Shown here in pieces: positions 17,571 to 26,739 of a DNA stretch of 64,000 nt (the first letter of the stretch is position 1; each line of letters opens with the position of its first letter). The translations under genes and the position numbers were made by a program. Source of the stretch: Aristophania vespae (GTDB taxonomy: Bacteria > Pseudomonadota > Alphaproteobacteria > Acetobacterales > Acetobacteraceae); assembly GCF_009906835.1 (NCBI RefSeq), contig NZ_CP047652.1, forward strand, positions 1,063,001-1,127,000. Direction: 5' to 3'. The notes under the pieces were generated by a model. That model was given only the letters and a program-made list of their open reading frames with translations, was not told the origin of the DNA and did not search any database.

Positions 17571-18770
17571 TTAATGCGTAACGCTGTCTTGATCTAGGCC
17601 TTTGGAAAAAGAAGGTGCTTTCTTTTCTTCTTTCAGCTCCGAGGTTTTATCTGGTTGTTTCTGACTATTATGACCAAAATCGCCTTTAACAATCATATCC
17701 TCACTCAGAACAATATTACGCTTGACCTGCCCTAACTGTCCTAATGGAGCACTTGTTACATCTCCAGCTTTAACAACAACACCGCCTGCATTTCCTACAG
17801 TAATTTTATAAGGTGATGCCGCTTTTTCACCATGCCAGTTCTCGCCGGCTTTAAAGACCCTAGACTCCAATGTTTTTCCGTTCACATCGGTAATTTTGGC
17901 CCAACTATCTTGCACGAACTGCAAATCAAACCCTGTAGCAGAAGCTTTATTCTCTTCGGAGGTCGTTTTTTCTTCAGTAACCTTAGGTAAGGGAGCCACA
18001 AAAGGTGATACTGGTTGTTGCGGTTTTGCCACTTCAGTATCGGCAGTATCAGACGATGACGCTTTAAGATCATCCGAAGAAGCGTTTTCTGCTAGCGCTG
18101 GTTTTAACGCCATATTATTTTGCGCTTCACTCTGGGACTCACCCTGCGTTTCACTTTGTTGTCCAGAAGAAACAGTTTCTGAAGAGGCAAAATTTTGCTC
18201 AGGAACCTTACCAGCTAACTCGCTATTCTTTATTTCATCATGGGGAGCATCGTGAGAAGGCAAGGTTTGAAGAGGCATATTGCGATTAATGCTATTATTA
18301 ATGCCATCTTCTATTTTTATTTCGGAAGAATTTATCGCCTTTTTTATAAGCTCATCATGTGGCGTGAAATGGTACCAACCCGCATAGGCAGCTCCCACAA
18401 CACCAAGACCGAGCAATATGAGTAACCATTTAGGGACGGAGTGGTCATCTACAGCTTGCGGGAAGCTAAGCTTGGGTTTTTCTAATCCAGACTCACGCCG
18501 TTTTGAATGTTCACCTGCAAAATTAGCAATGACATCTTCGACATTAAGCCCCAATAAGCCAGCATAGCTCTTTAGAAAGCCAATTGCATATGCTTGACCA
18601 GGTAGAGCGTGATAATCATCACGCTCTAACGCTTCCAAAACTGGGGCACGAATTTTTAGATGCTGTGCAACAGCGTTCACACTCCACCCTAAGGCCTCAC
18701 GCTTCGAGCGCAGCATTTCCCCAACTGTTGGTTGTACGGGGACCTTTTTGTCAGAATAGGGTTCAGACAT
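17571..18770 (-). CDS. rodZ: RodZ-like HTH/DUF4115 membrane protein
   Basis: This is a 399-residue bitopic protein. Residues 15-85 form a helix-turn-helix domain (VGEMLRSKREALGWSVNAVA), and residues 113-134 form one membrane helix. They are followed by a Ser/Glu/Pro-rich linker and a C-terminal DUF4115 domain (FDLQFVQDSWAKITDVNGK onward). This is the layout of RodZ, which tethers MreB to the elongasome and keeps rod shape. The gene lies directly upstream of ispG, as in many alphaproteobacteria. The linker is low in complexity, so its exact length may vary between strains. Confidence 0.88.
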   Translation of the reverse strand: MSEPYSDKKVPVQPTVGEMLRSKREALGWSVNAVAQHLKIRAPVLEALERDDYHALPGQAYAIGFLKSYAGLLGLNVEDVIANFAGEHSKRRESGLEKPKLSFPQAVDDHSVPKWLLILLGLGVVGAAYAGWYHFTPHDELIKKAINSSEIKIEDGINNSINRNMPLQTLPSHDAPHDEIKNSELAGKVPEQNFASSETVSSGQQSETQGESQSEAQNNMALKPALAENASSDDLKASSSDTADTEVAKPQQPVSPFVAPLPKVTEEKTTSEENKASATGFDLQFVQDSWAKITDVNGKTLESRVFKAGENWHGEKAASPYKITVGNAGGVVVKAGDVTSAPLGQLGQVKRNIVLSEDMIVKGDFGHNSQKQPDKTSELKEEKKAPSFSKGLDQDSVTH

Positions 18771-18857
18771 GCTTACTACCTTCTTTTATGGATTAAAATG
18801 TGAACGAAATGAGCATTACTTATTCAAAGAGCTACCCAAGACATTTATAGCAACAAC

Positions 18858-19907
18858 TCACGAAAAAAGTGTTTCACGCTTTTCAAGAGCTTCTACAGCC
18901 TGATCAACTAGCACAGACATAATCTCAGAAACAGGTTTGATTTCTTTAACCATACCCACTGACTGACCTGCCATGACAGAACCATTTTCCACATCGCCCT
19001 CAATGACAGCTTTACGTAAAGCCCCAGCCCAAAAATGCTCAATTTCGAGCTGCGCTTTCTCACGTTCAATTTCACCATTCTGAAATTTATTGAGCATATC
19101 AGCCTGGTGCTTCATGAAAGAGCGACTTGCTGCATTTGTTAGCCCACGGACAGGAATAACAGGGAAGCGTTCATCTAATTGCACTGACACAGCAGCATCT
19201 CGAGCATTGGCGCGGCGGAAAGCATTTTTGAAATTATCGTGAGCAATACTTTCGGATGAAGCCGCAAATAAAGTCCCTAGCTGCGCTCCAGCGGCTCCCA
19301 TTTCTAAGTAAGAAAGAACAGCATCGCCACGTCCCAATCCACCAGCAACAAATACAGGAACCTCAGAAATATGCGGCAAAATTTCCTGAGCCAGAACGTT
19401 GAGTGACACGGGGCCGACATGTCCCCCGGCTTCTGATCCTTCAATAACCAGGGCTTCGATACCTAATTTAATGAGGCGACGTCCCAAAGCTAAAGCAGGA
19501 GCAAAACCGATTGCACGAGCTCCTCCGTCACGCACACGGCGAATCGTAGCCCCCGTGGGTACGCCACCAGCTAAAACAATGTGAGACACATTATGGGCTA
19601 GACAGACATCCACAAGCTTATCAAGCTCAGGATGCATTGTAATTAAATTAACCCCATAAGGGCGCTTTGTTAGTGCTTTTGTCGCGATGATTTCTTCTTC
19701 TAATCTTTCGGGAGACATCGCACCACATGCTATGACACCAAACCCCCCGGCATTAGAAATGGCTGATACCAGATTTCTCTCGCTCACCCAGGACATGGCC
19801 CCTCCAAGGATAGCGAATTCTGTACCTAAAAAGTCGCACCCTGGCTTCCATAATTGGTTAAGAGCTTTACGAGCGTCATCTCGCTTGCTCTTGGATGAGT
19901 CGTTCAT
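18858..19907 (-). CDS. NMO/2-nitropropane dioxygenase family FMN enzyme
   Basis: TIM-barrel flavoenzyme of the nitronate monooxygenase/FabK family. Visible signatures are the N-terminal LGGAMSWVS loop, GVNLITMHPE, GGVPTGATIRRVRDGGARA and EGSEAGGH, where the His is the usual catalytic base, plus the FMN phosphate loop VAGGLGRGDAV. The likely role is oxidation of toxic propionate-3-nitronate-type compounds; an enoyl-ACP reductase (FabK-like) role cannot be excluded. The frame opens at a TTG at 19910, but the ATG at 19907, overlapping the lysC stop as TGATG, is the better start. Confidence 0.85.
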   Translation of the reverse strand: MNDSSKSKRDDARKALNQLWKPGCDFLGTEFAILGGAMSWVSERNLVSAISNAGGFGVIACGAMSPERLEEEIIATKALTKRPYGVNLITMHPELDKLVDVCLAHNVSHIVLAGGVPTGATIRRVRDGGARAIGFAPALALGRRLIKLGIEALVIEGSEAGGHVGPVSLNVLAQEILPHISEVPVFVAGGLGRGDAVLSYLEMGAAGAQLGTLFAASSESIAHDNFKNAFRRANARDAAVSVQLDERFPVIPVRGLTNAASRSFMKHQADMLNKFQNGEIEREKAQLEIEHFWAGALRKAVIEGDVENGSVMAGQSVGMVKEIKPVSEIMSVLVDQAVEALEKRETLFS

Positions 19908-21211
19908 CAACAGTCTTCCTTCTCAGCATCAAGCCCGTAAGCTGCATGCAATGCCCGCATAGCAAGCTCGGTATATTCTGCATTTATTAAAACAGAAATC
20001 TTAATTTCGCTTGTAGATATAACCTGAACATTAATACCACGCTCGGCCAAAGTTCTGAACATTGTTGCCGCAACGCCAGTATTTGAGCGCATACCTACCC
20101 CAACAACGCTGATTTTTACAACATCGTGAGATGTGCTCACTTCACCAAAATGTATTTCTTTACGATGTTCGTCTAAAATCTGACAGGCACGATGTTCTTC
20201 ACCTTTACTCACTGTAAAGGTCATGTTCGTACTTTGATCAATACCAATACTCTGAACAATCATGTCCACATTTATGCCAGCACCAGATAGAGAGCCAAAA
20301 ATCGCTGCTGCTACTCCAGGCTTATCGGGAACATTACGAATACTGATTTTAGATTCATCTAACGAGTAAGCAATACCAGCTACGAGCTCTTTTTCCATGC
20401 CTTCATTCTCATCTACAACAATAGTACCACTGCTATCATCTGTTTTATCAAATGAAGATAGCACACGAACACGCACTTTTTCCCGCATTGCTAAGGCAAC
20501 ACTACGTGTTTGTAAAACTTTTGCACCAACCGAGGCTAATTCCAGCATTTCCTCATAGGTAATTGTATCTAGTTTTTTAGCTTTGGTAACTATACGGGGA
20601 TCGGTCGTATAAACGCCGTCAACATCTGTATAAATGTCACATTGGTCAGCTTTAATTGCCGCAGCAAATGCAACAGCTGACGTATCAGACCCACCACGCC
20701 CTAGTGTGGCAATCCGACCTGAACGGTCAACACCCTGGAAACCAGCAATAACAGGCACAATATCCTGATCCAAACAGGCTTTTATGGCAGTTCCATCAAC
20801 TGTTTCAATACCGGCCTTACCATGGGCATCATCGGTGATGAGAGGAACTTGCCAGCCCTGAAAAGAGCGCGCCGGAACACCTATCTTATTTAATGCTATG
20901 GCTACCAGACCACTCGTCACTTGTTCACCCGAGGCCACAACAGCATCATATTCTTCCATTGCCGGCATGGTGTCGAGGTCAAAACAATATTTGACCATTT
21001 GGTTCGTAACGCCAGCCATGGCCGAAACAACGACAGCCACTCGATTACCTTGATCATGTTCGATCTTAATCTTTTGGGCAACGTTACGAATACGCTCTAA
21101 GTCGCCCACAGATGTACCACCAAATTTCATGACGATAGTACGCGACTTATGAGGATGATTATTTTTAAGCGGGCTGCTAGGATCACCCTGAGAGGGATCA
21201 AGCGTGGACAT
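19907..21211 (-). CDS. lysC: Aspartate kinase
   Basis: First step of the lysine/threonine/methionine and diaminopimelate pathway. It has the kinase signature VMKFGGTSVGD near the N-terminus, GRGGSDTSAVAFAAA in the active site, and two ACT domains at the C-terminus that usually sense lysine and threonine. The frame can be extended to a GTG at 21265, but the ATG at 21211 has GGAG eleven bases upstream and gives a more typical length (434 residues). It is divergent from ubiG and coupled to the NMO-family gene by a TGATG junction. Confidence 0.94.
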   Translation of the reverse strand: MSTLDPSQGDPSSPLKNNHPHKSRTIVMKFGGTSVGDLERIRNVAQKIKIEHDQGNRVAVVVSAMAGVTNQMVKYCFDLDTMPAMEEYDAVVASGEQVTSGLVAIALNKIGVPARSFQGWQVPLITDDAHGKAGIETVDGTAIKACLDQDIVPVIAGFQGVDRSGRIATLGRGGSDTSAVAFAAAIKADQCDIYTDVDGVYTTDPRIVTKAKKLDTITYEEMLELASVGAKVLQTRSVALAMREKVRVRVLSSFDKTDDSSGTIVVDENEGMEKELVAGIAYSLDESKISIRNVPDKPGVAAAIFGSLSGAGINVDMIVQSIGIDQSTNMTFTVSKGEEHRACQILDEHRKEIHFGEVSTSHDVVKISVVGVGMRSNTGVAATMFRTLAERGINVQVISTSEIKISVLINAEYTELAMRALHAAYGLDAEKEDC

Positions 21212-21336
21212 TAGGACGATAGCTCCGATAGACACAGACTTATCTGCATAGAAAGAATTAATCACATACTCATCTTGTTAAGTGACGTCTAGCAAGAGCT
21301 GTTTATCAAATTTTATTTTCAATAGAGGAATGAGCC

Positions 21337-22104
21337 ATGAAAGCCATGCCTGAGAAAGGTTCTGAGGAAACTTCTAACCTTAAAGACACTTCGGTTGTAA
21401 AAGAAGAAATTGACCGTTTTAGCGCCCTTGCAGAGCAATGGTGGGACCCAAAGGGCCCAATGGCTCCGCTTCATGCTATGAATCCCGTACGCACAGAATG
21501 GGTGAAAAAAAATTTTATTTCAAAAAAAAATATTGCTTCAGAACTACCAACTTTGCTTGATATTGGGTGTGGCGCTGGCCTTGCTAGCGAAAGTTTTGCC
21601 CGTTTAGGATTCGAGACTCTGGGGGTTGATGCAAGCGAAGAAGCCATTAAAGCGGCCCAAGCTCACCTTAAATCATCACCACTCCCCTCATCAGCAGCGC
21701 CTCTTTCTTACATGGCAGGTCAGGCAGAACATTTAGTCGAAGATAAACGAAATTTTGATGTCGTATGCGCTTTGGAAATTATTGAACATGTCAGGGACCC
21801 TCAGGAATTTTTAAAATTACTGGCTCAGTTAACAAAACCAGGGGGACAAGTTGTTATATCCACTCTCAGTCGCACCGTACGCTCATTTCTCGTAGCAAAA
21901 CTGGGTGCAGAATATCTATTGCGTCTTTTACCCATCGGCACGCATGATTGGAAAAAATTTATAAAACCCGCAGAACTTGACCAGATGTCGCGTCAGGTTG
22001 GATTGCAGCTCACTCATATAAATGGCCTATCTTACAGACCGCCACATTGGCGCGTCAGCCATGATTTGAGCATTAATTATATCGCTTTATTTAAGCGTAA
22101 TTAA
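21337..22104 (+). CDS. ubiG: Ubiquinone biosynthesis O-methyltransferase
   Basis: SAM-dependent enzyme that does both O-methylations in ubiquinone synthesis. The 255 residues begin with the family's DRFSALAEQWWDPKGPMAPLH block, followed by the SAM motif LLDIGCGAGLASESFARLG and the CALEIIEHVRDP motif. AGAGGAATGAGCC before the ATG is a good ribosome site. It is divergent from lysC and ends at a bidirectional terminator. Ubiquinone is the electron acceptor of periplasmic dehydrogenases in acetic acid bacteria. Confidence 0.95.
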   Translation: MKAMPEKGSEETSNLKDTSVVKEEIDRFSALAEQWWDPKGPMAPLHAMNPVRTEWVKKNFISKKNIASELPTLLDIGCGAGLASESFARLGFETLGVDASEEAIKAAQAHLKSSPLPSSAAPLSYMAGQAEHLVEDKRNFDVVCALEIIEHVRDPQEFLKLLAQLTKPGGQVVISTLSRTVRSFLVAKLGAEYLLRLLPIGTHDWKKFIKPAELDQMSRQVGLQLTHINGLSYRPPHWRVSHDLSINYIALFKRN

Positions 22105-22107
22105 AAA

Positions 22108-22143
22108 TTAAGCGGAGATTAGTTCAAACTAACCTCCGCTTAA
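22108..22143. terminator. Bidirectional terminator between ubiG and the lactonase gene
   Basis: TTAAGCGGAG (22108-22117) pairs with CTCCGCTTAA (22134-22143); after one mismatch the stem continues TTAG/CTAA around a six-base loop. It sits in the 68-base gap between convergent genes. Confidence 0.75.
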
Positions 22144-22172
22144 AATGCATCCCTAAATTTTATAATCTGATT

Positions 22173-23420
22173 TTAAAATTCAGGATCAGTGTTCATAAAA
22201 GCAAAGGTTGTGGGGCTACCGACCGCTGTAAAGTGATTGGTGAAAGTCAGCTCACCAGTGGCTTTATTGACACGGAAAGACGTAACTGCATCTGAACGCT
22301 GATTCGCGCAAAAGAGGAAATTGCCGCTAGGATCAAACATCATCGCCCGGCCGTAATCGGCATGCATCCAAACTTCGTCTTGTAATGTGAGGGTACCGTC
22401 CCGGCCAACTTCAAAAACAGCCAGAGAATCCCCTAATCGGTTTGACACATATACGTGTCTACCATTTTCGGAAATCAAAATTTCCGCAGCCAGTGTTGAA
22501 CCTTTAAAATGTGAGCTTACTGTACTAACATTTTGAATGACAGAAATCTCTCCCGTTTCCGGGTTAAATTTGCAAACATCAACTTTTGAGTTTTGTTCGC
22601 AGAGATTATACATGATTCTGCCAGAGTGATCGAAAACAAAGTGCCTTGGTGCAGAACCGGGTTTCATATCAAAATATGGTGTCTTGGCCGGAACAAGCTT
22701 TCCGCTCTTTAAATCCAGCGTCCAGACATAGACACGATCTAATCCAGCATCATCTGCAATTACAAAGCGGCCACTTGGATCGGTAGCAATCATATGAGGG
22801 TGAGAACCGCTATGATCTGAAATCGCAAAATTGCCAGGAGGATTATCATCTGCACGATCTGGCTGGCGTGGTCCTGTGTTATGCACAACGTCTGTTGCCT
22901 GTCCTAAAGACCCATCTTTACGAATAGGAAGAACACTTACGCTGCCACCAATATAATTTGCGACAAGTAAATATTTACCAGAAGGATGAATACTTAAATG
23001 CGCAGGGATTGCGCCACCCGAACTAACAGCATTTAATTTTGCCAGCGTGCCCGTGCGTGTATCAACAGCAAAGGCTGTAACACAGCCATCTCCTGCTTTG
23101 TTGAAATCGTCAATTTCACTTAAAGCATAAAGAAATTTGCGGTCTTTAGAGAGTGTAATAAATGACGGACTAGCAATATCTGTAAATGTTGCAATCTGCG
23201 TTAATGACCCTGACTCTTTGTCCATCTCGAAAACAGCAATACCTGAGCCATTTCCTTCACCACCTGGGGGGCCATGTTTTGTATAGCCACCGACAAAGCA
23301 AAGTGTCTTGGACTGACCGCGCAAACCAGCGGCCTTTGCTCTTAAAGGATAAGTCGCAGCCGCAGTACCTAAAGCCGTAAGCCCCAAAGCAAAACTACGT
23401 CGGGAAAAATGCTGTGACAT
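22173..23420 (-). CDS. Tat-exported lactonase of the 6-phosphogluconolactonase (YbhE/Pgl) beta-propeller family
   Basis: This is a 415-residue protein whose body is a seven-bladed propeller with repeated blades such as PSFITLSKDRKFLYALSE, IPAHLSIHPSGKYLLVANY and GSAPRHFVFDHSGR. This matches the YbhE-type lactonases. Unlike E. coli YbhE it starts with SRRSFALGLTALGTAAATYP, a textbook twin-arginine signal, so it should act in the periplasm. There it could open sugar lactones made by quinoprotein dehydrogenases; phosphorylated substrates are unlikely in that compartment. It stands alone, convergent with ubiG. A C6 run in its coding strand (23266-23271 region) is in frame. Confidence 0.85.
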   Translation of the reverse strand: MSQHFSRRSFALGLTALGTAAATYPLRAKAAGLRGQSKTLCFVGGYTKHGPPGGEGNGSGIAVFEMDKESGSLTQIATFTDIASPSFITLSKDRKFLYALSEIDDFNKAGDGCVTAFAVDTRTGTLAKLNAVSSGGAIPAHLSIHPSGKYLLVANYIGGSVSVLPIRKDGSLGQATDVVHNTGPRQPDRADDNPPGNFAISDHSGSHPHMIATDPSGRFVIADDAGLDRVYVWTLDLKSGKLVPAKTPYFDMKPGSAPRHFVFDHSGRIMYNLCEQNSKVDVCKFNPETGEISVIQNVSTVSSHFKGSTLAAEILISENGRHVYVSNRLGDSLAVFEVGRDGTLTLQDEVWMHADYGRAMMFDPSGNFLFCANQRSDAVTSFRVNKATGELTFTNHFTAVGSPTTFAFMNTDPEF

Positions 23421-23791
23421 AATGCGCGTATACCCCTTCCAATTCGGAATATTAGACTATTCCGTCGTAAAAAATTATTGCAAGGTGAGTCTATTATAAA
23501 CTCACCAAAGCTTTATGAAACCTAATAACAAGATTACTTTGAGTGATAGCGCAGCTTTCAAGATTTGACCAACTAAATCAGGTCAGATTAAAAATTCAAC
23601 TTAGGAAGTGAACAAAGTTCGAAATCGTAATAATCTTGAAACACTCAGGACTCTTTCACGAATTATCAAGCGAAATTCCCAAAAAAACTGCTTTTGCCTC
23701 ATTTTATCAATTATATACATAAAGAAGGCCAAGCAGAATTTTTGAATTTCCAATGACATATTGAAAATTTTATACGGTTTTAAATGTCGAC
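23421..23791. other. 371-base AT-rich gap with one hairpin, no gene seen
   Basis: No credible reading frame is present on either strand. A perfect seven-base-pair inverted repeat GGTGAGT/ACTCACC (23484-23490 and 23500-23506, nine-base loop) lies about 65 bases upstream of the lactonase start, in its leader or promoter. The remainder is AT-rich and could hold promoters or a small RNA, but nothing definite is visible. Confidence 0.4.
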
Positions 23792-24331
23792 TTACTTTTT
23801 ATTTTGCGCAGTCATCTTACATTTTGGCCCGATAGCAGGACCTTTATAACGGGTCCAATTTTGGCTCTCACCAAATATAGGAAGAAGCAGATAGCCTCTT
23901 AATTGCAATTGACCATTTTTCTCTAACTTAATTCTTGCCTGGTATTTTCGTCCATTCCTTGGATCAAGAATAGCTCCATACCATGCACCATCATCATCAC
24001 GTTTTAAGTTTTGAATAATGGCCAGGCCACATTCAGAGCGCCCCCAATAATCAACAGCAGGTTCACCCTCAGTATAACTCATACCAACAAGCCAGCCACA
24101 AAGACGTAGATCTTTAGAATTTTTGGATTTATCGCAAGCACCAATACGAAAAATGCCGTCTTTGGATTCCACCAGCCAAAGACCTTCCTCTTTAATGGTG
24201 GAAGAGTCCGGAGCAGATTTTGCGTAAGCTGGTGTTAGGCTCAAAAGCAGAAAACATAATCCTAACCAAAAGCCTAATTTTTTATGACGTAGCTCTTGGT
24301 GGTTAATTTTGCTTCCCTCGCAATAAAGCAT
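23792..24331 (-). CDS. DUF2147 secreted protein
   Basis: The mature part reads EGLWLVESKDGIFRIGAC...LRLCGWLVGM...GAWYGAILDPRNGRKYQARIKL, the diagnostic order of the DUF2147 lipocalin-like fold, whose function is unknown. A hydrophobic Sec signal (LGFWLGLCFLLLSLTPAYA) lies about 20 residues into the frame. The only ATG is at 24331, 29 bases inside grxC, giving a long n-region. The true start may be a rare codon further in, next to GAGGGAAG. Several Cys residues suggest disulfides in the periplasm. Confidence 0.8.
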   Translation of the reverse strand: MLYCEGSKINHQELRHKKLGFWLGLCFLLLSLTPAYAKSAPDSSTIKEEGLWLVESKDGIFRIGACDKSKNSKDLRLCGWLVGMSYTEGEPAVDYWGRSECGLAIIQNLKRDDDGAWYGAILDPRNGRKYQARIKLEKNGQLQLRGYLLLPIFGESQNWTRYKGPAIGPKCKMTAQNKK

Positions 24332-24569
24332 CTAATTTTCCTTCTCTTTCGAGTTGCATAAGATCGTCACACCCACCAAGAGAAACATTATCTATAAAAA
24401 TTTGAGGGACGGTCCTTTTCCCTCCGGAGCGACGGATGGACTCTTCACGTTCTACTGAACCATGAGGAGCGTTAATTTCTGTAAAATTTGCGCCTTTTTC
24501 TTTCAAAAGAACGACAGCTCTTACGCAGTAAGGACACCCATATTGTGTAAAAATTTCTATCTTTGGCAT
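24303..24569 (-). CDS. grxC: Glutaredoxin 3
   Basis: This is an 88-residue thioredoxin-fold redox protein with the dithiol active site C12-P-Y-C15 (QYGCPYCVRA), the TVPQIF cis-Pro loop and the GGCDDL glutathione-binding end. It uses glutathione to reduce disulfides and mixed disulfides in the cytoplasm. It is located between comF and the DUF2147 gene on the same strand. It is a CPYC dithiol type, not the CGFS type that carries Fe-S clusters. Confidence 0.94.
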   Translation of the reverse strand: MPKIEIFTQYGCPYCVRAVVLLKEKGANFTEINAPHGSVEREESIRRSGGKRTVPQIFIDNVSLGGCDDLMQLEREGKLDALLRGKQN

Positions 24570-24590
24570 GTTTAAAAGTCCTTAACTTAC

Positions 24591-25319
24591 TTACAATGTT
24601 TGTTCACAAGCACGCGCTACGACTAAAAGACTAATTTTTTCGCAACCAGCTTCTTTTAATATTGTTACGCAAGCTTCAGCCGTGGCTCCGGTAGTTAAAA
24701 TATCATCAATTAAAACAACAGGCCTTTTTCCTATTTTCTTAAATTGAGTTTTATTAATCTGAAAAGCGCCCTTAAGTTCCTCATGTCTTTGCTTAACAGA
24801 AAGATGTGCTAGTGGCCTAGTTGAACGACAACGAATTAAAGCGTCTGGCACAACATCTAATTGCAGTAACTTACCAAGTTTTTGAGCTAATAAAGCTGAC
24901 TGATTATATCTTCGTGACCATAATTTAAAAGCGTGAAGCGGTACTGGTACTAAAACTGGATGGTCTGCAAAAAGATCTTTTCCAAACTTGCTCATAAGCT
25001 GGGCAAGCGGGCTTATATTTTCAAGACGGTCAGCATATTTCAGTGGTAAAATTAGTTTTCGCGAGGCGTCATCATAAACAAAGACAGCTCGTGCTTGTTG
25101 CCATGGCGGTGGATTTTCTTCGCATGACAAACAACATTTTTCTTTGCCTCCCAAATGTTCGCAGGCAAAAGGCTCTCCACAATACTGACAATAAGGATCA
25201 ATAATAAAGCGGAGTGATGCAAAACAGTCGGCACAGAAAAAACCTCTCCCATCTGCTATTTCTTCTTTGCAAAGGAAACAAACAGACGGAAAGAGGAAAT
25301 CTAAAATACGTTTTTTCAA
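24591..25319 (-). CDS. ComF family phosphoribosyltransferase-like protein
   Basis: This is a 242-residue protein with an N-terminal double zinc ribbon (CFLCKEEI...FFCADC, CQYCGEPF...CCLSC) and a C-terminal PRTase domain ending in the PRPP loop VVLIDDILTTGATAEAC. ComF/GntX proteins are linked to DNA uptake in transformable species and are kept widely in others for unknown reasons. In alphaproteobacteria comF next to grxC is a standard pair, as found here. All Cys pairs are intact. Confidence 0.9.
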   Translation of the reverse strand: MKKRILDFLFPSVCFLCKEEIADGRGFFCADCFASLRFIIDPYCQYCGEPFACEHLGGKEKCCLSCEENPPPWQQARAVFVYDDASRKLILPLKYADRLENISPLAQLMSKFGKDLFADHPVLVPVPLHAFKLWSRRYNQSALLAQKLGKLLQLDVVPDALIRCRSTRPLAHLSVKQRHEELKGAFQINKTQFKKIGKRPVVLIDDILTTGATAEACVTILKEAGCEKISLLVVARACEQTL

Positions 25320-25327
25320 ATTAGTCT

Positions 25328-26730
25328 TTAATGTGAGGCAGGGGCAGAAAAATCAGGTGCCTTTAAGCCTGAAGCCTCAAGCTGTTTTACCAAAGCATTT
25401 TTCAACTGCTCCAATCCTTTTTCACTAAAGGCTTCTGCACGTGCAACAAGCACAGCCTGAGTGTTGGAGGCACGAAGCAGCCACCACCCGTCAGAAGTAG
25501 AAACACGGACGCCATCAATCTCTGACACTTCAGCGCCTTCGGTTTTCAAGCGTGCTGCTACTTCTTTGATGACATCAAATTTACGGTTATCATCACAGGG
25601 GAAACGTAATTCGGGAGTGCTTACCATTTTAGGCAGCCCTTCGCGCATTTGCGAAAGTGTTCCCTCTAACTTACTCACAACACTAATGATGCGGATCGCG
25701 CCATAAATGGCATCATCAAAGCCATACCATTTATCTGCAAAGAAAATATGACCCGACATTTCACCCGCTAAAGGTGATTTTGTTTCAGCCATTTTACTTT
25801 TGATAAGTGAGTGTCCTGTGCGCCACATAAGAGGTTTCCCCCCGCTTTGGCTATCTCGTCAAAGAGCACCTGACTTGCTTTGACATCAGCGATAATTGTT
25901 GCACCAGGATGATGCTGCAATACCTCTCTAGCCAAAAGCACTAAAATTTGGTCGCCCCAGAGAATATTACCTTCATTATCCACAACGCCAACGCGGTCAG
26001 CATCACCATCGAAGGCAATACCTACATCGGCTTTTTGCTTACGGACTTCTGCAATGAGGTCTTGTAAGTTAGCTTCAACAGTCGGATCAGGGTGATGGTT
26101 AGGGAAATGCCCATCAATTTCTGGGTAAAGAACAATATGTTCGCCAGGCAGTTTTTTCACCAGACGTTGTAAAACTTCACCTGCTGCCGAATTGCCATTG
26201 TCCCACACAACTTTTAAGGGACGTTTTCCGTCATAATCCTTAAGAAGACGTTCAATATAGGCCTCTGAAGGGTCATAGGACTCTATTTTGCCCTCAGCTT
26301 GCGCTACTACATCCCCCTGAGCCGCTAAACGGCCTAATTCACGGATCTGCTCGCCAAAAAAGGGCTTGCCCTTTAGCATCATTTTAAAGCCATTATGATC
26401 TGGTGGATTATGGCTTCCTGTGACCATAATCGCGCCATCTGCATGACCTGTTACGGCCGCAAAATAGAGCATGGGCGTAGGCCCACGTCCAACCCGGCGC
26501 ACTTCTACTCCCGATGCAGAAGCTCCTTTTACAAGAGCCTCTTCTAATGAAGGAGAAGAAACCCGGCCATCATAGCCGACAATAAGTGTTTTTCCACCAT
26601 TGCGAATGATGATACTGCCAAAAGTGCGGCCAATAGCATATGCATCTTCAAGGTGGAGGGTTTTACCTACAATCCCGCGAATATCATATTCACGCAGATT
26701 AGTCGGCTCAAATTCATATTTAAATGTCAT
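25328..26730 (-). pseudogene. Phosphomannomutase/phosphoglucomutase, split by a one-base deletion in a G run
   Basis: This is an alpha-D-phosphohexomutase interconverting hexose-6- and hexose-1-phosphates for LPS and polysaccharide precursors. The first frame (from ATG 26730) holds the phosphoserine loop VTGSHNPP (S106) and the metal site DGDADR (241-246). It then runs out of frame at the G6 run (C6 on the plus strand, 25838-25843) and ends at 25768. The second frame carries [13 protein letters not shown] and the phosphate-binding loop RASNTQAVL to 25328. One extra G gives [14 protein letters not shown] and a normal 467-residue protein. The sequence at the break, G-GGG-GGA in the zero frame, is a possible -1 slip site. 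The partner galU lies ten bases upstream. An assembly error is my first guess. Confidence 0.9.
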
Positions 26731-26739
26731 AACAGCTCC

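Noticed and set aside
17896-18255. Plus-strand open frame opposite the RodZ linker
   Set aside because: Its Ser/Ala/Phe-rich sequence mirrors the low-complexity linker codons of rodZ; no independent support.
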